A stretch of 64,000 nt of DNA, from positions 248,001-312,000 of the forward strand of contig NZ_MDEE01000001.1 in the NCBI RefSeq assembly GCF_002939865.1, in the 5' to 3' direction. Position numbers and translations under genes: made by a program. The notes beneath the pieces were generated by a model. It was not told the origin of the DNA. It did no database searches and saw only the letters and a program-made list of their open reading frames with translations. Below are positions 51,359-59,973 of the stretch, one piece after another (the stretch's first letter is position 1; every line of letters starts with the position of its first letter). This stretch comes from Xanthomonas dyei (lineage in GTDB: Bacteria > Pseudomonadota > Gammaproteobacteria > Xanthomonadales > Xanthomonadaceae).

Positions 51359-53923
51359 ATGACGGATACCCCCGTGTCTTCCGAAGCGTCTGCCAGCGGT
51401 TGGCGTCGCGCCCTGCCGGTCATCATCAGCCTGGCGATCCTGGCCATGGCGCTGCACGCGCTGTCGGCGCAGTTCACCGACCATGGGTACCGCCAGATCC
51501 GCCAGGCGTTCCGGGCGTTGGGTGCCGGGCAGATCGCACTGACCTTGCTGCTCGGGTTGAGCAGCTACGCCTGCCTGGTGGGCTTCGACTGGGTCGGGCT
51601 CAAGCGCACCGGCAAGCGGCTGCATCCGGCGCGGGTGGGCATCACCGCCTTCATGGCACATGCGGTGGGCCAGACGCTGGGTTTTGCCGCGCTGACCGGC
51701 GGCGCGGTGCGCTTGCGCGGCTACGGCAGCGTCGGGCTGACCCTGGCCGAGATCGGCCAGGTGGTGCTGATGAGCACGCTGGGCTTCATCTTCGGCGCCT
51801 GGGTACTGCTCGGGCTGGCCCTGATGCTGGAACCGGAAGCGGCCGCGCGTGCCCTGCCGATCACCGCCGAAAGCATCCGCATCGCTGGCATCGCCCTGCT
51901 GGCCGGCTATCTGGCGATGCTGGTGCTGGTGGGCAAACAGGGCCGCGAGTTCGGCATCCGCAGCCACCGCTTCTGGCTGCCCGACCGCACCACCGTGCTC
52001 GGCGTCACCGCCCTCAGCGTGGTCGAGCTGGGCCTGGCCGCGGCGGCGTTCTACGTACTGCTGCCGCCGGACCCGGGCACCGGCTACTTCGGTTTTATCG
52101 GCATCTGGCTGGTGGCGGTGGTGGCCGGCCTGATCTCCACCGTGCCGGCCGGGCTGGGCGTGTTCGAGTGGAGCCTGCTCAAGCTGCTGCCGCACGTGAC
52201 GCCCGCCGCCGTGCTGGCCGCGGCGCTGGCGTATCGGGTCACCTACTACATCGTGCCGTTGCTGATTTCGGTGGCCATGGCGGCCGCCTCCGGGCTGGGG
52301 GCGCCGGTGCGCGCCAGCGCCAGCACCGCACGCACGGTGTGGAAGACGCTGCGCCCGTGGCTGCCGCAGATCCTGGCCCTGGCGGTCTTCGCGGTGGGCG
52401 CGGGCCTGATGATCGACGGCACCCTGCCGACGCCGCGGGCGCGCCAGGAAGTGGCGCCGCTGCCACTGATCGAAACTTCGCATCTGCTGGTCAGCCTGGG
52501 CGGCATGCTGCTGCTGTTGATCGGCCAGGGCCTGCAGCGCCGCAGCCATGCGGCCTGGATGCTGGCGCTGGGCGTGTGCGTGCTGTTGCCGCCGCTGTCG
52601 CTGCTGCGCGGCAGCCATATCTCGGTGTCGTTGTCGGCGGCGCTGGCAGCGGTGGCGCTGTGGGCCGCGCGGCGCGAGTTCTACCGCCAGGGCGCGTTGC
52701 TGGACGAAGCCTGGTCATGGCGCTGGCTGAGCAATCTGGGCCTGGTGCTGGTGGCCACCTTCTGGCTGCTGTTCTTCGTCTACAGCCATGTGGAATACAG
52801 CAACGACCTATGGTGGCAATTCGCCACCTCGGCCAATGCGCCGCGTGCGTTGCGCGCCGCGTTGATCCTGTGCGTGGGTGTGGTCATGTTCGGCATGGCG
52901 CGGCTGCTGCGCGGCGGGCGCCGCCCGATGCCGGCCGCCGATACGCAAACCCTGCAGACGCTGGCACCGATTCTGGAGATCAGCACCGACACCCAGGCCT
53001 GCCTGGCGTTGACCGGCGACAAGGCGTTTCTGTTCGATGCGCAGGGCCGCGGCTTTGTGATGATGCAGCGCTACGGTGGCTCGTTGATTTCGATGGGCGA
53101 CCCGGTGGGGCCGCCGGAGGTGGCGCGCGCGCTGATCTGGCGCTTCCGGGAGGAGGCCGACCACATGGGCCTGCGCCCGGTGTTCTACCAGGTCGGCGAA
53201 AAATACTGGCAGACCTATCTGGACATGGGCCTGACCCTGGTCAAGCTGGGCGAAGAAGCGATCGTGCCGCTGGAAGGCTTCACTCTGGAAGGCCGCGACC
53301 GCGCCGATCTGCGCCAGGCCTGGAACCGCGGCAAGCGTGGCGGCCTGACCTTCCGCATGCTGCAACCCGAGCAGGTGGACGCGGTCTTGCCGCGCCTGGC
53401 CGAGGTGTCCGAGCAGTGGCTGGAAGAAAAATCCGGCGAAGAAAAAGGGTTTTCGCTCGGCAGCTTCGATGCGGACTATCTGCGCCGTTTCCCGGTGGCG
53501 GTGGCCGAGACCGACGGGCAGATCGTGGCCTTCGCCAATGTGTGGCGGGCACCGGCCGGCGGCGAGCTGTCGGTGGACCTGATGCGGCATAGCGCCGAGG
53601 CACCCAAGGGCACGATGGATTTCCTGTTCATCGAGCTGTTCCTGTGGGGCCAGGCCAATGGCTATACGCGGTTCTCGCTGGGCATGGCGCCGTTGTCGGG
53701 ACTGGCCGAACACCGCCTGGCGGGCCGCTGGAACCGCTTTGCCAGCCTGGTCGCACGCCATGGCGAGCGCTTCTACGGATTCAGCGGGCTGCGCCGGTTC
53801 AAGTCGAAGTTCGCCCCGACCTGGCGCCCGCGCTATCTGGTCGCGCCGGGCGGCATGCATCTGCCGGCCGCGCTGCTGGACGTAACCCGGCTGATCTCGG
53901 TAGACCCCGGCCGGCAGGAGTAA
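51359..53923 (+). CDS. mprF: Bifunctional aminoacyl-phosphatidylglycerol synthase/flippase MprF
   Basis: The 854-residue protein has an N-terminal flippase part with about 14 membrane helices (GLAALTGGAVRLRGYG-type motif at 51690-51730; LISTVPAGLGVFEWSLLKLL). A C-terminal cytoplasmic domain from about residue 535 transfers Lys or Ala from tRNA to phosphatidylglycerol (FLFDAQGRGFVMMQRYGGSL, ISMGDPVGPPEVARALIWRF, DLMRHSAEAPKGTMDFLF, RFSLGMAPLSGLAEHRLAGR). Modified PG lowers surface charge and raises resistance to cationic peptides. ATG at 51359 is preferred over an upstream GTG. The convergent neighbour looks like the matching hydrolase. Confidence 0.94.
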   Translation: MTDTPVSSEASASGWRRALPVIISLAILAMALHALSAQFTDHGYRQIRQAFRALGAGQIALTLLLGLSSYACLVGFDWVGLKRTGKRLHPARVGITAFMAHAVGQTLGFAALTGGAVRLRGYGSVGLTLAEIGQVVLMSTLGFIFGAWVLLGLALMLEPEAAARALPITAESIRIAGIALLAGYLAMLVLVGKQGREFGIRSHRFWLPDRTTVLGVTALSVVELGLAAAAFYVLLPPDPGTGYFGFIGIWLVAVVAGLISTVPAGLGVFEWSLLKLLPHVTPAAVLAAALAYRVTYYIVPLLISVAMAAASGLGAPVRASASTARTVWKTLRPWLPQILALAVFAVGAGLMIDGTLPTPRARQEVAPLPLIETSHLLVSLGGMLLLLIGQGLQRRSHAAWMLALGVCVLLPPLSLLRGSHISVSLSAALAAVALWAARREFYRQGALLDEAWSWRWLSNLGLVLVATFWLLFFVYSHVEYSNDLWWQFATSANAPRALRAALILCVGVVMFGMARLLRGGRRPMPAADTQTLQTLAPILEISTDTQACLALTGDKAFLFDAQGRGFVMMQRYGGSLISMGDPVGPPEVARALIWRFREEADHMGLRPVFYQVGEKYWQTYLDMGLTLVKLGEEAIVPLEGFTLEGRDRADLRQAWNRGKRGGLTFRMLQPEQVDAVLPRLAEVSEQWLEEKSGEEKGFSLGSFDADYLRRFPVAVAETDGQIVAFANVWRAPAGGELSVDLMRHSAEAPKGTMDFLFIELFLWGQANGYTRFSLGMAPLSGLAEHRLAGRWNRFASLVARHGERFYGFSGLRRFKSKFAPTWRPRYLVAPGGMHLPAALLDVTRLISVDPGRQE

Positions 53924-53934
53924 CGCCGCTGACA

Positions 53935-53960
53935 CACCTGCGCCCTCTTCGGCGCAGGTG
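53935..53960. terminator. Hairpin between convergent mprF and acvB
   Basis: CACCTGCGCC and GGCGCAGGTG pair over ten bases around a CTCTTC loop, 11 bases after the mprF stop. No T run follows, so it may be a Rho-aided or bidirectional stop. Confidence 0.5.
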
Positions 53961-54082
53961 GGCGTGCAGATCACACGATGTGCCTGGATGGCTTGGAGCA
54001 GCCGACAGAACATCGCCAGCCGTCGTCAGGTGGGCGCACTCACATCCCGCGCGCCGAGTAGCGCATCGCGGCACCGAACACC

Positions 54083-54114
54083 GGCCGCGCCCGCCTTGCG
54101 ATGGGCGCGGTCGT
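54083..54114 (+). terminator. Second hairpin downstream of mprF
   Basis: CCGCGCCC and GGGCGCGG flank a ten-base loop and are followed by TCGTTTT. This is a plausible backup terminator before the convergent acvB gene ends at 54192. Confidence 0.5.
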
Positions 54115-54191
54115 TTTGTCGGGCGCTCTTACGTTCGGCAGGTGAGCCGCAGCGACCGGTGGCAGGGGCATCGTTGCGATGCCCTGCACTT

Positions 54192-55565
54192 TCAGGGTTT
54201 CGACAAGCCGTGCATCTGCTCCATGATCACCTTGGCCAGGGTGGCGTAGTCGCCCTTGAAGTGGTGATCGCCCGGCAGCGCCACGCGCTTGGCGGTCTGC
54301 GCAGGCAGGCTCGGGCACAACGCATCGTCGTCGTCCTTGCCGTAGATGCACACCGTGGTTCCGGCCGGAAGACGCTGTACTTCCGGCGCGATCGGCAGGC
54401 CTTCGTCGTCCGAGCCCAACCAGTTGCTGACATGGAATTCGTAATCGGCCAGCTTGCCCACCGACAACAACGCGGTCATGCGGATGTTCTGCCTGGTCTC
54501 CGCCGGCAATTTGTTGATCGCCGCCGGCAACACATCGGCACCTTGCGAGAAGCCGATCAGCACCACGCGCTTGCGCTGCCAGCGCTGCGCATAGACGCGC
54601 GCAATGCGGTCCAAGTCGTTGGCGAAGCCTTGCGGCGTGCGCTCGGTCCAGAAGTAGCGCAGCGAGTCCAGCCCGACCACCGGAATGCCCTGCGCGGCGA
54701 GCGCGGCGGCCACTTCCTCGTCCAGCCCGGCCCAACCGCCATCGCCGGACACGAAGATCACGAAGGTGTCGTCGTCGCTGTCGCCGTCCGGCTTGGCCGG
54801 CAACTCGACCACGGGCAGGTCGGTCAGGCCGCCTGGCGGAGGCGGCAAGGCCACGCCCTTCTGCTCGCCCAGCGAACGGACGGCGGCGCGCAGGCCCGGC
54901 AGGATGTCGCCCTGCGCGGACCGCTTGAAGGTGCGGGCCTGCGGAATCTGTTTGAGGAAGGCATCTTCGGCTGCCGCAGGACAGCGCTTGTCCTGACTGC
55001 CGGCCAGCACCCACGGAATCTGCAGCGTCACCGGAACCAGGCGATTGCTACCCGGAGCCACACCCGGCTGGCAGATCGCCTGATCGGACACGGTGGCCGG
55101 GCACAGGCCATCGGTCAGCACCCCGGCCAGCACATGCGGCCTGGCCTGCGCGCCGATGGCGTAGGCCAGCGCCGCACCTTCGCCATCGCCCACCAGCAAC
55201 GGCAGCCGGTAGGTGGGGATGTGATAGAAGGCCTGCAGATAGCGCGAGAAGTTCTCCACATCGCCCACCGAAAACGCGCACGTGCCGCCAACCTTGCGCA
55301 GGACAGCGTACAGATGCGCGGTGTCCACCACCGCCACCATCGCGCCATCGTCGCGCAGGGCTTGCGCCTGGGCCTGACGCGTGCCGGCATTGCCTGCGCC
55401 CGCCAGCCAGATCACCACGCGCTGCGGCTCGCCCTTGGGCATCAACACCGGGATCTGTTCGAAACGCCCGTGGCTAACCGGTTCCGGAGCCTGCGCGGCG
55501 GCCACTCCCGACAGCGTCAACACCGCCGCGCCGCAGAGCGCGCTCCATCGTTCAAGTCGTCGCAT
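54192..55565 (-). CDS. acvB: AcvB/VirJ-family periplasmic hydrolase
   Basis: The 457-residue protein has a signal peptide (WSALCGAAVLTLSGVAAAQA) and two alpha/beta-hydrolase-like lobes. The C-terminal VirJ domain has VIFVSGDGGWAGLDEEVAAA and the nucleophile elbow IGFSQGADVLP with Ser340, plus a likely catalytic His in LPGDHHFKGDYATLA. In the N-terminal lobe the elbow reads GDGEG (126-130), with Gly at the Ser position, so it is probably inactive. Agrobacterium AcvB hydrolyses lysyl-phosphatidylglycerol and is needed for virulence, and the adjacent convergent mprF fits that. The start at 55565 is set by the signal peptide. Confidence 0.88.
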   Translation of the reverse strand: MRRLERWSALCGAAVLTLSGVAAAQAPEPVSHGRFEQIPVLMPKGEPQRVVIWLAGAGNAGTRQAQAQALRDDGAMVAVVDTAHLYAVLRKVGGTCAFSVGDVENFSRYLQAFYHIPTYRLPLLVGDGEGAALAYAIGAQARPHVLAGVLTDGLCPATVSDQAICQPGVAPGSNRLVPVTLQIPWVLAGSQDKRCPAAAEDAFLKQIPQARTFKRSAQGDILPGLRAAVRSLGEQKGVALPPPPGGLTDLPVVELPAKPDGDSDDDTFVIFVSGDGGWAGLDEEVAAALAAQGIPVVGLDSLRYFWTERTPQGFANDLDRIARVYAQRWQRKRVVLIGFSQGADVLPAAINKLPAETRQNIRMTALLSVGKLADYEFHVSNWLGSDDEGLPIAPEVQRLPAGTTVCIYGKDDDDALCPSLPAQTAKRVALPGDHHFKGDYATLAKVIMEQMHGLSKP

Positions 55566-55634
55566 GTCGCACCATCGGGAAAAGTGGTCCAAAGATAATC
55601 GTTCCGGCACTCGCCGCGAAGCGCGACGCTTCGC

Positions 55635-55817
55635 TCATCGCGCCTGTTCCGTCTGACGGGCTTCCCAGGCGGCCAGCGCCTGGCGATAACGCGTCAGTTC
55701 TTCGGCGTACAGATCGTGCACGCACAACGGGCAGCCGCTTTCGCAACATTCGTTGGGCGCCGGTGCCTGCGGCGGTTGCGGGCGGGGATCGGCGGCGGAT
55801 GCGGTGCTGTCGTGCAT
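55635..55817 (-). CDS. Small Cys-rich oxidoreductase-like-domain protein
   Basis: The 60-residue protein has a Pro/Ala-rich N-terminus and then NECCESGCPLCVHDLYAEEL with four Cys (CC...C..C), the signature of the Oxidored-like domain (PF09791 as I recall it). Such proteins are small and probably bind a metal or cluster. The start at 55817 is preferred because upstream codons are not conserved. It lies between the HD-hydrolase and acvB genes on the same strand. Confidence 0.78.
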   Translation of the reverse strand: MHDSTASAADPRPQPPQAPAPNECCESGCPLCVHDLYAEELTRYRQALAAWEARQTEQAR

Positions 55818-55881
55818 GCGGCCATTGTAGCGTGCGCATCTGCTGCTCCTAATTGAAGCGGCGCGCCGCGGAAGCGCCGGC

Positions 55882-56487
55882 TCAGCGACCCAACCGGCGA
55901 CGCAGGTTGTCCCGCGCTGCCGCATCGACGCGCGCGTGGAAATAGTCGCTCAGAAAAATGCGCGGGCGCTTCAGCAGCCCGGCCAGGAAGCGGCGGCGAT
56001 TGAGCCGGAACAGCAACGCTGGCACATGGCCCCGGTACTCCTCGGCAATCGCACGGTCGTAAGCGTCGAAGACGGCGGCGGGCGCGGCCAGAATCGCCAT
56101 GTCGCAATCCAGGAACAGCGCCGCTTCCTCGTCCACATCCTGCGGTTGCAGTTGCCCATGACGCGCGGTGAGCAGGATCAGCGCCTGCACGCGTTGCAGA
56201 TCCACCGCGGCCTGCGGCCACCAGCGCGGGATGCAGTCCATCGCCCACTGCGCAGATTCGGCTTCGTTGTCGCTGCGCCCGGGCTGATAGATCGCATCGT
56301 GAAACAGCACCGCCAGCCAGACCTCCGCCGGCTGCCGCCAACCCGGCCCCGCAGCCACCTCGGCGTAGTGCTGCAGTAGCGCGCGCACGTGGCCGAAGTG
56401 ATGGTAGGCGCGCGGCGGCGTGGCATAAGCCTGCTCCAACGCGGCCAGATGGTCGGCATGCAACGGCAGAGGTGTGGTGGCATCCAT
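55882..56487 (-). CDS. HD-type metal-dependent phosphohydrolase
   Basis: The 201-residue helical protein has the HD-like metal motif: RAYHHFGHVRALLQHY (His), VWLAVLFHDAIYQPGRSDNE (HD pair) and ALFLDCDMAILAAPAAVFDA (late Asp). This matches the predicted metal-dependent HD phosphohydrolase group of unknown substrate. Length is normal for the group. Two candidate ATG codons overlap at the 5' end (56487 and 56483 region); the first is used here. Confidence 0.85.
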   Translation of the reverse strand: MDATTPLPLHADHLAALEQAYATPPRAYHHFGHVRALLQHYAEVAAGPGWRQPAEVWLAVLFHDAIYQPGRSDNEAESAQWAMDCIPRWWPQAAVDLQRVQALILLTARHGQLQPQDVDEEAALFLDCDMAILAAPAAVFDAYDRAIAEEYRGHVPALLFRLNRRRFLAGLLKRPRIFLSDYFHARVDAAARDNLRRRLGR

Positions 56488-56534
56488 GCACGCAGGCTAC
56501 CGCGTGCGCGCGCGTCTGCACACACCGTTGCGGC

Positions 56535-57137
56535 TCAACGCAGCGGCCAACGGCCTTCGATCTGATAACGCGACTGGCCAAGAAAGCTGCGCACCAACGC
56601 GAAGTCGCGCACCGTCCAGGCAAGCGCGTCGCAGCGGCGTTGCGGCAAGGCCTGGTTGCAATACAGCAGCGTCATATGCGGCGTGTACTGCGCATCGCCG
56701 GCGATGCCCACATGCGCCAGCTGACGGCCAAGCGCCCCCTGCAACGCATACAGCCCGCGCACGCGTTCTTCGCCACGCAGCACGCACGGCAGTTGCGAGC
56801 GCCGCCCACCGAAGGTGCCGACGCGATCGAACTCGACCTCAAAGGCCTCCATCGCCACCCGCTCGGCGGCCTGGCTGGCACGGCTCACCAACGAGGGCGG
56901 CAGCCCGCCGGCGTAATCGCCCAGATGATGCAAGGTCACATGCAGCCGCTCGCGCCCAAGCGGTTTGCCATCCACCTGCCCGCTCTGCAGCAACCCAGCG
57001 GCGATGCCAGCTGCGCACGCGGCGGTGGCCGCATCGGCCATCACCGCAAAGAACAGCCGCTCGGTGGTCTTCTCTTCCCCCAGGCCCAGCGACAACTGCG
57101 CTTCGGCCGATGACAGGTATAGAAACTGCTGCTTCAT
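56535..57137 (-). CDS. thpR: RNA 2',3'-cyclic phosphodiesterase (2H family)
   Basis: The 200-residue protein belongs to the 2H phosphoesterases with two HxT motifs: RERLHVTLHHLGDYAGG near residue 70 and AQYTPHMTLLYCN near residue 155. ThpR hydrolyses 2',3'-cyclic phosphates and can join tRNA halves in vitro. TTERLFFAVMADAATAAC is the usual N-terminal strand. The start at 57137 (MKQQFLYLSSAEAQL) is a best guess; a shorter start would leave out only non-conserved residues. Confidence 0.88.
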   Translation of the reverse strand: MKQQFLYLSSAEAQLSLGLGEEKTTERLFFAVMADAATAACAAGIAAGLLQSGQVDGKPLGRERLHVTLHHLGDYAGGLPPSLVSRASQAAERVAMEAFEVEFDRVGTFGGRRSQLPCVLRGEERVRGLYALQGALGRQLAHVGIAGDAQYTPHMTLLYCNQALPQRRCDALAWTVRDFALVRSFLGQSRYQIEGRWPLR

Positions 57138-57320
57138 GGAGTGATTCCACGACCGCCTGCGCGGGCCTGGCTGAAGAAGGGCGGCGGATACTAGCAGACC
57201 CGATGCGTGTGCGAATACGCCACGCAATCCTGCGCCGACGTGGAACACGTCATCAGCGTGGAACGGCACTGTCGATCTGGCGACGTGATCAGCAGATCGC
57301 TGGCGGCATGCCGCACGCAC

Positions 57321-57353
57321 AAAAAGAAACGGGCAGCTTGCGCTACCCGTTTC
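57321..57353 (-). terminator. Rho-independent terminator after the DUF2383 gene
   Basis: On the minus strand, GAAACGGGTAGC, a GCAA tetraloop, GCTGCCCGTTTC and TTTTT. A 12-base-pair stem (one G-T) 65 bases past the stop of the minus-strand gene. Confidence 0.9.
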
Positions 57354-57417
57354 CCGCCTGTATCGATTTACTCCGAGAGCTGCATCAATGCCGATGCACC
57401 TCGTTCTTGCTGCCGTG

Positions 57418-57873
57418 TTATGCGGCGTTCTTCATTGCATGCTTGCGGTTGCGCATCACGTCGTGACATGCGCGCACTTCCGGCAGCAGGCGCAGTGCGG
57501 CGTCGCGTGCCGCGGCCGGCGTATCGGCATCGGCGATGGTTTCATCGAAGGCCTTCAGCAGGCGATCTTCGGATTCTTCCAGCTCGGCCACGTAGCCGTA
57601 CTTGGTGTCGCCAAGCGTTGCGCGCACCTTGCCGTAGAACTGCTGCATGCTGCCCACCATGGTGCCGTGCTTTTCCGGCGTACCGCCAGCCGATACGACC
57701 ACGCTGCTCAGGCTGCTCACGATGTCGGTCTTGACCCCGGCAATGCGGCGGAACAACGTCGCCAGCTCTGCATCGCCAACCTTGGCAGCGGCCTCGTCGT
57801 AGAAGTCCTTGCCGTCGCGGGAAATGGCGATGAGGTCGTTGAGGCTATGCTCGGTCTTGCTCTGAATGCTCAT
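57418..57873 (-). CDS. PA2169/DUF2383-type four-helix-bundle protein
   Basis: The 151-residue helical protein matches the DUF2383 / PA2169 group: SLNDLIAISRDGKDFYDEAA, LATLFRRIAGVKTDIVSSLS, GYVAELEESEDRLLKAFDET and LLPEVRACHDVMRNRKHAM. Ferritin-like folding with Glu/His positions is predicted, but the role is unknown; related proteins are stress-induced. The start at 57873 follows CAAGGAGCGACAC, a very good RBS. A strong terminator follows. This looks like a highly expressed single gene. Confidence 0.88.
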   Translation of the reverse strand: MSIQSKTEHSLNDLIAISRDGKDFYDEAAAKVGDAELATLFRRIAGVKTDIVSSLSSVVVSAGGTPEKHGTMVGSMQQFYGKVRATLGDTKYGYVAELEESEDRLLKAFDETIADADTPAAARDAALRLLPEVRACHDVMRNRKHAMKNAA

Positions 57874-58085
57874 GTGTCGCTCCTTGTTGGATTCACCGGC
57901 GCTGCAGGAATGCAATGCGCTGGCTTTCGGGGAGTAGCGCAATCGATGCGTTGATTGCGCCGCCGTGACCTTGTGTACGATTGCATCCTGGCGGCGCGAC
58001 CATAACCGGCATGTGAGCGATACGGGCATCGTCCTCACGCCATCGTGCGGCCGATGAATTGCGATTCATCGTTGGCAACGACGCA

Positions 58086-58262
58086 TCAAGACCCTTTCGG
58101 CTGCCGACTCGCCCACATGTTGTCGATCAGATTGGGATACGGCCGCCCGGCCTCTTCTGCACGCTGCTTCGCGGCGGCCTTCTGTGCCTCGGTCAACGGT
58201 GTAGAGGCAGCTTTTCGCTTGGGATTGGGACGCTTCCACGGCGGTGGAGTGAATTCGGTCAT
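58086..58262 (-). CDS. Small conserved protein (RPYPNLIDNM motif)
   Basis: The 58-residue basic protein reads PPPWKRPNPKRKAASTPLTE, then EAGRPYPNLIDNMWASRQ. The RPYPNLxDNM motif is, from memory, conserved in many short proteobacterial proteins of unknown function. The upstream open codons are not conserved, so I use the ATG at 58262. It has no signal peptide or membrane segment. Confidence 0.7.
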   Translation of the reverse strand: MTEFTPPPWKRPNPKRKAASTPLTEAQKAAAKQRAEEAGRPYPNLIDNMWASRQPKGS

Positions 58263-58521
58263 GGCACTGTTCGGTCCGGTTGCACTGCGGGCAGTCTCGA
58301 CGCACCGCTGTGAGGTGCTCGTGGATGCGCTGCGTGCATGCTGTGCCCACCTCCATGCACACAGCGAACGCAAGCGCAGCGTCGCGTTGATCAGCCGATC
58401 ATGCGGTCGACGAGCGCGCGTTGCATGCATCAAAGATGCAAGGGGTACAAGCAACATCCGCACGCGCCTCAAGCAGCGCAGCGCACGCCCGTCATCAAGC
58501 GCAACTGCATGGGTCAACCAC

Positions 58522-59730
58522 TCAGCAGTTGGTCACCAACGTGCGCTGGCGTTGCTCCTGCCATACCGCCAGCGCGTAGACCAGCAACCCGCCCAGTGCA
58601 GTCGCTGCACCCACATACCCGGTAGAGGTCCAGCCCCAGCCCGCGGTGATCGCCATGCCGCCCAACCAGGGCCCCAAGGCATTTGCGGTGTTGAAGGCGG
58701 CATGGTTGGACGCTGCGGCCAAGGTCTGCGCTTCAGCGGCCACATCCATCAGGCGGGTCTGCAACGCTGGTGCCAGGGCGCCCATCGTGCCAACCGCCAC
58801 GATGGACACGAACACCCACAGCCCCGAGTGCGCGGCCAACGGGAAGGTCAGCATCACCACGATCGACCACACCAACAGCACCGGCACCGCGCGGAACTGC
58901 ATGCGGTCGAACAACCACCCGCCCAGGATGCTGCCAAGCACGCCGCCGACGCCGAATGCGGCCATCGCCAGCGGAATGCGCGCAGGCGCAACGCCGGTAA
59001 CCGCGGTCAACGTTGGTGCCAGATAGCTGAAAACGCAGAACATCCCGGAGAACCCCACCGCGCCGATCGCCAACGCCAGCCACACCTGCGGCTGATTGAA
59101 CGCACGCAGCTCGCGCAGTGGTTGCTGACGCGGCTCGTCCGGCGCAGGCGGCAACAATACGGCCACCGCCGCGACCGTGCCCAACGCGATCACCGATACC
59201 GACGCATACGCCCAGCGCCAGCTCACGATCTGCCCCAGCCAGGTCGCCAGCGGGTTGCCCACCAGCAAGGCAACGCTCAAGCCCAGCAGCACGCGCCCCA
59301 CCGCGGTGGCGCGTTGATTGGGCGGGCTGATCGAAGCGGCAACCAGAGAGGCAACGCCGAAATACGCGCCGTGCGGCAGGCCAGCGATGAAGCGACACAG
59401 CAACATCGTGTGGTAGCTCGGCGCCAACGCACTGGCAATGTTGCCCAGCGCGTAGAACACCATCAGCAGCAGCAACAAGGTGCGGCGCGGCCAGCGCGCG
59501 CCCAGAATCGCCAGCAACGGCGCGCCGACCACCACACCCAGCGCATAAGCGCTGATGACATGACCCACCTGCGGCTCGCTGATCTGCAGGCCCTGCGCGA
59601 TCTGCGTCATCAGGCCCATCGTGGAAAACTCGCTGATGCCGATCGCAAAACCGCCCATCGCCAGCGCAAGCAGGATCAGCACGTAATCGCGCCGTGGCAC
59701 GCGCGGCGTTGAGGGATCGATATCGGACAT
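58522..59730 (-). CDS. MFS transporter (AraJ/drug-efflux type)
   Basis: The 402-residue protein has 12 predicted membrane helices. Motif A-like GAPLLAILGARWPRRTLLLL lies between helices 2 and 3. GFAIGISEFSTMGLMTQIAQ at the start and HAAFNTANALGPWLGGMAIT near the end match DHA1-family efflux pumps such as AraJ. It probably exports sugars or drugs. CTGGAGTC precedes the ATG at 59730. The frame stays open far upstream across the opposite gene, without conserved content, so that extension is rejected. Confidence 0.9.
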   Translation of the reverse strand: MSDIDPSTPRVPRRDYVLILLALAMGGFAIGISEFSTMGLMTQIAQGLQISEPQVGHVISAYALGVVVGAPLLAILGARWPRRTLLLLLMVFYALGNIASALAPSYHTMLLCRFIAGLPHGAYFGVASLVAASISPPNQRATAVGRVLLGLSVALLVGNPLATWLGQIVSWRWAYASVSVIALGTVAAVAVLLPPAPDEPRQQPLRELRAFNQPQVWLALAIGAVGFSGMFCVFSYLAPTLTAVTGVAPARIPLAMAAFGVGGVLGSILGGWLFDRMQFRAVPVLLVWSIVVMLTFPLAAHSGLWVFVSIVAVGTMGALAPALQTRLMDVAAEAQTLAAASNHAAFNTANALGPWLGGMAITAGWGWTSTGYVGAATALGGLLVYALAVWQEQRQRTLVTNC

Positions 59731-59973
59731 GCCCGACTCCAGAATGACGGGGCGGCTTATTATTGTGCAATGCAGCAACCAACGAAAGGCGGCGGCCGAT
59801 GACGGTTCAGCGCCAATCCGCAGCACATCACAGTTCGACCGGTTTGGCGCGATGCGGGGACGCAGTGTCCTATTGACGTCGCTCGAATCTGCTTGGGTCC
59901 GCCACCATCGCTGTGGGGCACCGCGATCGGCGTGGTGCCGCGCTTGGCGCGCTTCAACTCGAACTGGTTGCTG

